Source: Candidatus Acidiflorens stordalenmirensis (GTDB lineage Bacteria; Acidobacteriota; Terriglobia; Terriglobales; Acidobacteriaceae). Taken from it: DNA of 32,556 nucleotides. The stretch spans positions 4,226 through 36,781 of the forward strand of contig PLIC01000067.1 in assembly GCA_003139995.1 (NCBI GenBank). Reading direction: 5' to 3'. Below the pieces are notes generated by a model. It ran no database searches. It was not told the origin of the DNA and worked only from the letters and a program-made list of their open reading frames with translations. Below are positions 26,172 to 32,556 of the stretch, in pieces. A program made the position numbers and the translations under genes. How positions within the stretch are numbered: position 1 is the stretch's first letter; each line of letters begins with the position of its first letter.

Positions 26172-26843
26172 ATGGCCGAGCCGACAATGGAAAGACCAAT
26201 GGAAACCAGCGCTACCAAGCAAGCCCGGGAAACGTCCGTCAGCCCTGCCGTAATATCCACACCAGAGCGGCATCTGCCGCAGAGGTCCGCGCCCGAGGCC
26301 CCCGCGGCGCCGGAGAAAAAAGCCATCGGCTACGGCATGCCTTGCTCGCACTGCCACGCCTATTATCCCGCTGATATGCGCGTCTGCCCGATCTGCAAGT
26401 CGCCGGATCGTGTCTCGCCCACCCAACCGGTGGCGCATCCCACGGCTTCCGCCGCGCCACAACCCGCAACCGGCGCACAAATCGACGCCGAACGCGAACG
26501 CTTGCTGAAAGAACTCAAGTCGCAGGCCTTCGCTTCCCACACTCAGATCAACGCCGCAGCCACGTTTCGTTGCGTTCTCCAACACCAGCACAGCGGCGCC
26601 AGCGAACCAGCCGCCGTCTGCCACACCTGCTACAGCGAGGTCCGCCAGCAAGCCGACCGCATGGAGGCCGCTCTCCACATGGACGCGAAAGAAGCGGCAA
26701 AGATTGTCTATGAAGCGGTCTGGGCCGATACGTCCGATCCCAATACCACTTACTTGAACGCCGCCAGCGCACTGCTGTCGGAGTTGCGCAAACGCGCCGG
26801 CATCGGTCTCCTCCTCGGTGCAAATCAGCCCCTGGCACACTAG
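26172..26843 (+). CDS. Zinc-ribbon protein of unknown function
   Basis: 223 residues from an ATG at 26172; ATGs at 26187 and 26199 are also possible, the last having GGAAAG just upstream. After a Pro/Ala-rich, probably disordered N-terminus, a C-x2-C ... C-x2-C zinc ribbon is plain (PCSHCHAYYPADMRVCPICK, about 58-75). A second set of Cys/His (RCVLQHQH, CHTCY) lies at about 130-155, within an otherwise helical C-terminal half (AKIVYEAVWADTSDP). There is no signal peptide. I do not recognise a characterised relative. It may be cotranscribed with msrB downstream, though 140 bases separate them. Confidence 0.75.
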   Translation: MAEPTMERPMETSATKQARETSVSPAVISTPERHLPQRSAPEAPAAPEKKAIGYGMPCSHCHAYYPADMRVCPICKSPDRVSPTQPVAHPTASAAPQPATGAQIDAERERLLKELKSQAFASHTQINAAATFRCVLQHQHSGASEPAAVCHTCYSEVRQQADRMEAALHMDAKEAAKIVYEAVWADTSDPNTTYLNAASALLSELRKRAGIGLLLGANQPLAH

Positions 26844-26983
26844 CCTCAGCGACAAGACCACCCGGATTCTCCAGCAAGTAAGTAGAAGCCAACCAGCATG
26901 CCCTTGCCGTTGATCCCACTCACCAGAGGCCGCGGTTTGCAACTTTCGCGCCCCTTCCGCATCTTAATTTCTGGAGACCCGTC

Positions 26984-27394
26984 ATGACCGACAAATTCAG
27001 CGACAAGATCGCCAAGACCGAAGCCGAGTGGCGGCAGCAGCTTACTCCGGAACAGTATCAGGTGGCCCGCGCCTGCGGCACCGAACGCGCTTTCACCGGA
27101 GAGTATTGGAACAAGCACGAAGACGGGACGTACCACTGCGTCTGCTGTGGCGCGCCGCTCTTCGACTCGGAAACGAAATTCGATTCGGGGACCGGATGGC
27201 CGAGCTTTTTCGCCGCCTCCGACCGCAAGAACATCACGGAACACACCGATACCACTTATGGCATGACTCGCACGGAGGCGCGCTGCGCCCGCTGCGATGC
27301 GCATTTGGGACACGTGTTTCCAGATGGTCCGGGGCCAACCGGGCTCCGCTACTGCATGAACTCGGCATCCCTCGACTTCAAGCCGAAGCAGTAA
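26984..27394 (+). CDS. msrB: Peptide-methionine (R)-S-oxide reductase MsrB
   Basis: 136 residues from the ATG at 26984 with GGAG eight bases upstream. It is the complete MsrB fold: zinc pairs C52/C55 (HCVCCGAPL) and C101/C104 ([13 protein letters not shown]), the GTGWPSFF motif at about 69-76, and the catalytic C124 in RYCMNSASL. The enzyme reduces methionine-R-sulfoxide using thioredoxin in the cytoplasm. The active-site residue is Cys, not selenocysteine. There is no fused MsrA domain. Confidence 0.97.
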   Translation: MTDKFSDKIAKTEAEWRQQLTPEQYQVARACGTERAFTGEYWNKHEDGTYHCVCCGAPLFDSETKFDSGTGWPSFFAASDRKNITEHTDTTYGMTRTEARCARCDAHLGHVFPDGPGPTGLRYCMNSASLDFKPKQ

Positions 27395-27514
27395 GCGATC
27401 CCATAAAAGAAGATCGAGCAGAAAAAAGAAAACGATGGAGCGCCGGGCGTCCTCGCCCGGCCAGACGAAACGCCCGTCCCTCCATCGCCGTCGTTCGAAT
27501 TCAATTTCGTGAAA

Positions 27515-28009
27515 CTACGCGTTGCCCGCGGCCGCGGCCATCGCCTTGGGTGGTTCCGGCTTGTACTGGGCCTGGATCTGCGCTTGCGTTTTCTGGTCCT
27601 TCTTTTCGGCGTTGCGCACTTCGACACCGCCCTTGAGGATCGCGCCTTCTTCGACGCTGATGCGGTGCGTGATCACGTCGCCGGAAAGTACGCCTTCGCT
27701 GCGGATGTCCAGCCGGTCCGCGCAATCGACGTTGCCTAGCACTTTGCCCATGATCACGAGTTCTTTGGCGGTGATGTTCGCCGCGACGTTTCCGTTGCGG
27801 CCGATGGTGACACGATTGTCGGGGAAGCTAATCGTGCCTTCGACGCGTCCGTCAATGAAAAGCGATTCCGCACCCGTCACTTCGCCCTTGATGGCAAGCG
27901 TGCGTCCGATGTGGGCCTGATCCATCGGTGAGGTGGCCGGCTTGACCGGAGTGTAACTGTTGGTGGGGGCCGCGTTTGGAGAGTACTTCGGTTCCGGAGA
28001 CTGCAACAT
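27515..28009 (-). CDS. Bactofilin (polymer-forming cytoskeletal protein)
   Basis: 164 residues from the ATG at 28009 with GAGG seven bases upstream. A disordered N-terminus of about 30 residues (proline-rich) leads into the right-handed beta-helix core: IGRTLAIKGEVTGAESLFIDG, RVEGTISFPDNRVTIGRNG, NVAANITAKELVIMGKV and GNVDCADRLDIRSEG. The tail is Lys/Gln/Ala-rich. Bactofilins polymerise without nucleotide and organise envelope or cell-shape functions. The neighbouring genes give no further clue to its role here. Confidence 0.94.
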   Translation of the reverse strand: MLQSPEPKYSPNAAPTNSYTPVKPATSPMDQAHIGRTLAIKGEVTGAESLFIDGRVEGTISFPDNRVTIGRNGNVAANITAKELVIMGKVLGNVDCADRLDIRSEGVLSGDVITHRISVEEGAILKGGVEVRNAEKKDQKTQAQIQAQYKPEPPKAMAAAAGNA

Positions 28010-28727
28010 GAATGAACCTCACTTGAAATCCGCAACCGCAGCGGGAGTTGGCCCTGCGGTCGCGGTCGATGGGCTTCTAACGGCAAGAAGAGAATGGCAC
28101 GAAAGAACGTGTTACGACAGGTTACCGAAGTATGTGCCCGTTGGCGCGGCTCTTATCGTTGGGCTACTGACCATGAGAGCGCGTTCAGCGTTGCTGTAGC
28201 TCTCTCGTGTGGGGATGGGCGCCCTCGCGAGCCTGCCCTGAACGAAGCCGAAGGGTCCAAGCCGAGCGCACCGGGGCCCCCCTCCAAGCCCGGTGTTGGC
28301 TTGGCGGGGTGAAGCAATTCGGCAGCTGCCTGTGGTCACGGCAACTCTGGATTCGCTATAGACGTCGGCCCGGCATGCAGAAGTTTTTGCACGAAGCTCA
28401 CGCAATCATGAAAAAAATATCCTGAGATGTTCGCACCGAAAGTCCTGCGAAAAACTCCACGCGCCAGGATCGAGCTGCCGCTCTGATCCCTCTCCCTCGG
28501 AACTCCTCGCCCAAGGGTCCCAACCTATTGACCAGCTTATGGTTAAAGGACGCACCGCCTGCGTACTCCTTTTGTAACTTGGATTCGCACCCCATAACAG
28601 CCTAAGGTTAATTGGGTTGCGGTTTTTCGGTTTTCGGCCCCCAGCGTGCATCGAAGTATTTGAAAGTTCCGATGTTTACAGGCGTCCGAATAAGATTTAC
28701 GAACCAAGCGCAAAGAATAATAAAGTA
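28010..28727. other. Long intergenic region with one REP-like repeat
   Basis: About 700 bases between divergent genes without a supportable coding frame. Near 28231-28260 lies CCTGAACGAAGCCGAAGGGT, which belongs to the dispersed repeat family and produces spurious translations such as ERSRR. The stretch next to 28728 is AT-rich (AATAATAAAGTA) and may carry the promoter of the VWA gene. I see nothing else. Confidence 0.5.
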
Positions 28728-29753
28728 ATGGCGAAGGGCAACCAATTCGGGTTGGCACCGAGCGGATTCGCACTCATCGTATTCGCGATCGCCGTCATGT
28801 CCGTCCCCGCATACGCCCAAACCAACCCCTACGTCATCGCCGCTTCCAACGTTGCGGTAGACTCCAGCAGCGCCGCTGCTCTTCCCGCTGCCACCAGCGA
28901 CGAGGCGAACGATCCAATCCTCACCATCAAGAAGCGCGTCGATGAAGTCAACGTGGTGTTCATCGCTACCGATCGCCACGGCAAATTCGTCCGCAATTTG
29001 AACCAAACCGACTTCTCCATTTTCGACGACCACAAGCCCGTGCAGTCCATCCTCAACTTCCGCCGCGAGACCGACCTGCCCATCGAATTGGGCCTGCTCA
29101 TGGACGTGAGCGGCTCTGTGCAGGGCCGCTTTGGGTTTGAAAAAGAAGCAGCCACCGGATTTCTGCAGCACATCATCCGTCCCGGCTATGACCGCGCCTT
29201 CGTCGTAGGTTTCAACAAAGAGAGCCGCCTCACCCAGGATTTCACCGACCAGGTGCCATTACTCGCCGCCGGAGTGCAGCGCCTGAGCAATGGCGGCGGC
29301 ACCGCGCTCTATGATGCAATTTATAAAGCGTGCAAGGAAAAACTACTGCGCGAACCTTCCGATCGTCCCATTCGCAAAGCCATTGTCATCCTCAGCGACG
29401 GCGAAGACAATCAGAGCGAATACACGCGCGCCCAGGCCATTGAAATAGCGCAGCGCGCCGAAGTTCTCATTTATGCCATCTCTACCGACGACAGCGGCCT
29501 GATTATGCGTGGCGACAAGGTTCTCGAAGACCTTGCCTCCGCAACCGGCGGCCGCGCTTTCTTCCCCTACAAGATGAAAGACATCACGCACGCGTTCGCC
29601 GCCATTGAAGACGAACTGCGCAGCCAGTACGACGTTTCCTATAAGCCCTCCGACTTCGACGCCGACGGGCGCTACCGCTCGATCCAGATCACCGCCCTGA
29701 AAAAAGATCTGCAGGTCCGCGCCCGCCGCGGATACTACGCTCCCCGTCAGTAA
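28728..29753 (+). CDS. VWFA-domain protein of the acidobacterial type (TIGR03436-like)
   Basis: 341 residues from the ATG at 28728; the frame extends upstream 37 codons, but the signal peptide (GFALIVFAIAVMSVPAYAQ) begins after this ATG, and the ribosome-binding site is weak. A beta-rich lead-in with VNVVFIATDRHGKFVRNLNQ and FSIFDDHKPVQSI precedes the VWA fold. The MIDAS is complete: DVSGS, T in NGGGTALYDA and D in ILSDGEDN. The end (SYKPSDFDADGRYRSIQI, RARRGYYAPRQ) is characteristic of this acidobacterial family. It is exported and probably binds metal and a protein partner; its physiological role is undetermined. Confidence 0.93.
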   Translation: MAKGNQFGLAPSGFALIVFAIAVMSVPAYAQTNPYVIAASNVAVDSSSAAALPAATSDEANDPILTIKKRVDEVNVVFIATDRHGKFVRNLNQTDFSIFDDHKPVQSILNFRRETDLPIELGLLMDVSGSVQGRFGFEKEAATGFLQHIIRPGYDRAFVVGFNKESRLTQDFTDQVPLLAAGVQRLSNGGGTALYDAIYKACKEKLLREPSDRPIRKAIVILSDGEDNQSEYTRAQAIEIAQRAEVLIYAISTDDSGLIMRGDKVLEDLASATGGRAFFPYKMKDITHAFAAIEDELRSQYDVSYKPSDFDADGRYRSIQITALKKDLQVRARRGYYAPRQ

Positions 29754-29755
29754 GC

Positions 29756-29799
29756 AAGGTTTCAGGGATTGGAACCATACTCTGAAACTCTGAAACCTT
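29756..29799. terminator. Inverted repeat after the VWA gene, possible terminator
   Basis: AAGGTTTCAG (29756-29765) is the exact reverse complement of CTGAAACCTT (29790-29799), with a 24-base loop. Further GAAAC units follow and could pair alternatively. There is no pure T tract, so termination is only suggested. Confidence 0.4.
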
Positions 29800-29864
29800 G
29801 AAACTTTGAAACCTGGCTTTTCTGTGATAACGTCCCTTTTGAATCCCCCTCAAGGAGGGTCTCC

Positions 29865-30410
29865 ATGGCTTGGGTTGTTCTGGCAGTCATAGTTCTGTTG
29901 GGCATCTTCCTGATCGCGATGTACAACAGCCTGGTGCAGTTGCGCGTACGCACTGAATCGGCCTGGTCCGACATCGATGTTCAGCTGAAACGCCGCCACG
30001 ACCTGATTCCAAATCTGGTCGAAACCGTAAAAGGCTACGCCGCCCACGAAAAGGGTACGTTCGAGAACATCGCGAAATTCCGCTCCATGGCCATGCAGGC
30101 CACCGGCCCAGCCGACAAGGCTGCTGCCGAGAATCAACTGACCGGCGCGCTCAAGAGCCTGTTTGCCGTGGCCGAAAATTATCCGCAGCTCCAAGCCTCG
30201 CAGGAATTCACGCAGCTGCAGAATTCTCTCAGCGAGATCGAAGACGCAATTCAGAACGCGCGCCGCTACTACAACGCCGTCGTGCGCGACCTGAACACCA
30301 AGATTCAATCTTTCCCGACCAACATTCTGGCCGGGATGTTCGGCTTCCAGCAGAAGCAGTTCTTCGAAACCGCTGCCGCCGATCGCGAACCAGTCGCAGT
30401 GAAGTTCTAG
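29865..30410 (+). CDS. lemA: LemA family protein
   Basis: 181 residues from the ATG at 29865 with AAGGAGG six bases upstream. An N-terminal TM helix (AWVVLAVIVLLGIFLIAMYN) is followed by the LemA helical domain: AWSDIDVQLKRRHDLIPNLVETVKGYA, a Lys/Ala-rich loop, AENYPQLQASQEFTQLQNSL and IEDAIQNARRYYNAVVRDLN, then SFPTNILAGMFGF. LemA proteins are membrane anchored and of uncertain function. The downstream DUF2207 gene is a standard partner, and together they are thought to form an envelope unit. Confidence 0.96.
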   Translation: MAWVVLAVIVLLGIFLIAMYNSLVQLRVRTESAWSDIDVQLKRRHDLIPNLVETVKGYAAHEKGTFENIAKFRSMAMQATGPADKAAAENQLTGALKSLFAVAENYPQLQASQEFTQLQNSLSEIEDAIQNARRYYNAVVRDLNTKIQSFPTNILAGMFGFQQKQFFETAAADREPVAVKF

Positions 30411-30436
30411 GGACTTGTCGAAAACATTCATGAGTT

Positions 30437-30462
30437 GTCATCCCGAGCGAAGCGAGGGATCT
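30437..30462. repeat. REP-like intergenic repeat copy
   Basis: GTCATCCCGAGCGAAGCGAG then GGATCT, close to the left arm of the 19025 element. It lies in the 160-base gap between lemA and the DUF2207 gene. A weaker copy (GTCATCCTGAGGAGCG) is at 32380-32395. Confidence 0.6.
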
Positions 30463-30570
30463 GGAGTTTGTCGGAAGTCGGCAAGGACTGCGGATTCTCT
30501 GCCGCCTTCGCTCTGTGGAACGCCAACGAAAGGCTTTTTCGGCAGGGCTCCCAAGGGGGAAGTTCTCAAA

Positions 30571-32325
30571 ATGTTCCGCGGATCTTATATGTATCGCCGA
30601 CTCCTCGTTGTTCTATTCTCGCTGCTCGCGCTCCCCACCACCGCCTCTGCCCAGGCCCGCAACTGGCGCGTCGCCGATTTCCAGGACACCATCTCCATCG
30701 CCGCCGATGGCACGGCCCTGGTCAGCGAAAAAATCACCCTGGCTTTCGTCGGCGAGTGGCACGGCATTCACCGCACCATTCCGGTCGAGTATCCCGGACC
30801 GCAGGGCACCAACTACACGCTCTTTCTCGACGTCACGAGCGTCACCGACGAAAACGGAAACAAGTTGAAGTACGATTCCAGCAAGTCCGGAGCCTACCGC
30901 GATCTTAAAATTTACATTCCCGGCGCGGTCGACACGACACGCGTCGTCAATATCGATTACTCCGTTCGCAACGGCGTCCGCTTATTCGATAGCTACGACG
31001 AGTTCTACTGGAACGTGACCGGCAACGATTGGCCGGTTCCCATCGACCATGCTTCCGCCTTTGTGACCCTGCCCGAAAACGCCGCCGGAGGCTTGCGCGC
31101 CCAGGCTTTCACCGGGGCCTACGGTTCCAGGCAAAGTGAAGCGACCGCCGAAGTCAAAGGTGCCGACGTCCTTTTCGAAACCACCCAACCGCTTCCCATG
31201 CGCGGCGGCGTCACCATCGACATTTACATCCCGCAGGGAGTGCTCAAACCTCCGTCCGCGCTAACGAAGTTGGGCTGGTTTCTAAGCAGCAATCCCATCC
31301 TCTTCCTCCCGCTGCTCACCCTGGCCGTGATGTTCGCCCTTTGGTATTCCGTGGGACGCGACCCCGATCCCGGCGTCTCCGTGGCCCCGCAGTACGAGCC
31401 GCCCAAAGGCATGTGTCCCGCCGAAGCCGGAACGTTACTCGACGACTCCATCCACCCCCGCGACATCACCAGCACCATCGTCGATCTGGCCGTGCGCGGC
31501 TACATCAGGATCGAAGAAAAAGTCGACACTTTCCTCGTCTTTCACCACAAAGATTATCTTTTCCACCTTTTGAAACCGCGCGAGCAGTGGGGCCCCGACC
31601 TTACGCCGCACGAACGCGTGATGCTGGAAAACATTTTTCTGGGCGGCGCTGAAACCCGCTTGTCCAGCCTCAAGAATCGCTTCTACACCGTAATCCCCAT
31701 AGTCCGGCAGGACATCATGGCCGCGCTGAAGAACAAAGGCATCTACACGCTCGATCCGGAATCGGCCAATGGCTACAGTATCGTCGCCGGCGTCGCCATC
31801 GCGATCCTCGTCATCGCCGTGCAAGTCATGGGTTGGATGAACCTGTTCTATTCCATTCCGTTGGTGATTGGGAGCGTTGCCGCTTCCGTCCTGATCTGGT
31901 GGCTCTTCGCGCGCCAGATGACGGCGAAGACCCTCTTCGGTGTGCGCACCAGAATCGCCGTCCTCGGATTCCAGGAGTTCATGAATCGCGTGGACGCCGA
32001 CCGCATCAAACACATGCCGCCCGACACGTTCGAAAAATTTCTCCCCTACGCCATGGCGCTGGGCGTCGAGCACCACTGGGCACAAGCGTTCGACGGCATC
32101 GTGAAAGATCCGCCGAGCTGGTACGTTTCGCCGAACGGCTACGTCGGCTTCAGTCCGCTTTTCTTTTCCAGCTCGATGCACAGCATGGCCTCCGACATGC
32201 ACCAGGTCTTCGTCTCCGCCCCCAGAGCCAGTTCCACCGGATCGGGTTTCGGCGGAGGAGGCGGATTCGGCGGCGGCGGCTTTTCCGGAGGCGGTTTCGG
32301 CGGCGGCGGCGGCGGCGCGTTCTAG
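30571..32325 (+). CDS. DUF2207 membrane protein with glycine-rich C-terminus
   Basis: 584 residues from the ATG at 30571 with GGGGAAG nine bases upstream; an ATG at 30589 is a near alternative and the frame open before 30571 reads only repeat sequence. A signal peptide (RRLLVVLFSLLALPTTASAQ) leads into a beta-rich extracytoplasmic DUF2207 domain (GIHRTIPVEYPGPQGTNY, FDSYDEFYWNVTGNDWPVPI). A TM helix lies at about 235-255, followed by a cytoplasmic part, two TM helices at about 395-455, and a tail made of GGGFGGGG units. This is the usual partner of LemA. The function is unknown. Confidence 0.93.
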   Translation: MFRGSYMYRRLLVVLFSLLALPTTASAQARNWRVADFQDTISIAADGTALVSEKITLAFVGEWHGIHRTIPVEYPGPQGTNYTLFLDVTSVTDENGNKLKYDSSKSGAYRDLKIYIPGAVDTTRVVNIDYSVRNGVRLFDSYDEFYWNVTGNDWPVPIDHASAFVTLPENAAGGLRAQAFTGAYGSRQSEATAEVKGADVLFETTQPLPMRGGVTIDIYIPQGVLKPPSALTKLGWFLSSNPILFLPLLTLAVMFALWYSVGRDPDPGVSVAPQYEPPKGMCPAEAGTLLDDSIHPRDITSTIVDLAVRGYIRIEEKVDTFLVFHHKDYLFHLLKPREQWGPDLTPHERVMLENIFLGGAETRLSSLKNRFYTVIPIVRQDIMAALKNKGIYTLDPESANGYSIVAGVAIAILVIAVQVMGWMNLFYSIPLVIGSVAASVLIWWLFARQMTAKTLFGVRTRIAVLGFQEFMNRVDADRIKHMPPDTFEKFLPYAMALGVEHHWAQAFDGIVKDPPSWYVSPNGYVGFSPLFFSSSMHSMASDMHQVFVSAPRASSTGSGFGGGGGFGGGGFSGGGFGGGGGGAF

Positions 32326-32434
32326 CCTTCGCACGCACCCAGTGTCGTGTCCTGCAAGGTCGCGATATGAATCTCAACCGTCATCCTGAGGAGCGATGCA
32401 TGAATCGGCGACCGCGAGCTGGGAAACCTGTCGC

Positions 32435-32556
32435 ATGAAACGTGAATACCCTGAGTCTCCGCTGGTGGGCGTGGGCGCTGTGATCGTGCAGGATCAGCGC
32501 GTCTTGCTGGTCCGCCGCGGACAGCCGCCGCTGCTGGGCGAGTGGTCGTTGCCGGG
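32435..32556 (+). CDS. NUDIX hydrolase, 3' end cut by window
   Basis: Forty codons from the ATG at 32435 run off the right edge. They read SPLVGVGAVIVQDQRVLLVR then RGQPPLLGEWSLPG, the first strands of a Nudix fold and the LPG that leads into the Nudix box (GX5EX7REUXEEXGU), which is outside the window. The substrate group (ADP-ribose, 8-oxo-dGTP or other) cannot be told. The ribosome-binding site is weak (GGGAAA). Confidence 0.8.
   Translation, partial: MKREYPESPLVGVGAVIVQDQRVLLVRRGQPPLLGEWSLP

Noticed and set aside
28112-28405. 97-codon minus-strand ORF with the string GPFGFVQGRLARAP
   Set aside because: This string is a well-known artefact of translating the dispersed REP-like repeat; there is no other support.

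Overview
The window looks like a chromosomal segment of an acidobacterium (Acidobacteriota, Terriglobia/Koribacter-like). This is inferred from protein families rather than rRNA. The families are a VWFA-related protein of the acidobacterial type, a pro-kumamolisin (S53) protease with Ig-like repeats and a C-terminal membrane anchor, an FG-GAP/ASPIC protein, a redoxin-type deiodinase-like selenoprotein, a large TPR-thioredoxin fusion, and a fairly GC-rich composition. Both edges cut genes: the S53 protease on the left and a NUDIX hydrolase on the right.

Layout. 1-4.7 kb: secreted S53 protease, tRNA-Leu(CAA) with encoded CCA, and a small two-repeat protein. 4.7-9.2 kb (minus strand): a compact four-gene run of deiodinase-like selenoprotein, sensor kinase, NarL-type response regulator and FG-GAP/ASPIC protein; the last three overlap. 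9.4-14.9 kb: an accessory, rearranged stretch with an SDR, a 135-bp element with 21-bp perfect terminal inverted repeats, a 3' fragment of tRNA-Pro next to a 5'-truncated thioredoxin gene, its full-length TPR-thioredoxin relative, a zinc-ribbon ORF, a truncated signal-peptide gene abutting a truncated AraC regulator, and a 15-codon relic of a carboxymuconolactone-decarboxylase (CMD) gene. 14.9-18.1 kb (minus): a five-gene redox operon of aldo/keto reductase, zinc alcohol dehydrogenase, cupin, CMD protein and deazaflavin/nitroreductase-like protein. 18.6-22.6 kb: a reductive pyrimidine-degradation neighbourhood of dihydropyrimidinase, LLM-class oxidoreductase and beta-ureidopropionase-like amidase, plus a 5'-truncated methylmalonate-semialdehyde dehydrogenase relic. 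22.7-28.0 kb: a DUF481 gene broken by one in-frame TAG, TatA, a TPR protein, a zinc-ribbon protein, MsrB and bactofilin. 28.7-32.6 kb: a VWA protein, a LemA/DUF2207 pair and the NUDIX start. Short dispersed repeats resembling GTCATCC-GAGCGAAGCGAAGG occur between genes.

The most notable finding is the gene at 8447-9172. An in-frame UGA lies exactly at the Sec/Cys position of the deiodinase motif (FGSYT-U-PPF), and the same frame runs on for 130 codons of family-consistent sequence. Seventeen nucleotides downstream sits a perfect 6-bp hairpin with a GGU apex, as in bacterial SECIS elements. A standard gene finder would split this gene in two. Its position directly upstream of a two-component system suggests, but does not prove, a link between selenium/thiol redox chemistry and that signalling unit.
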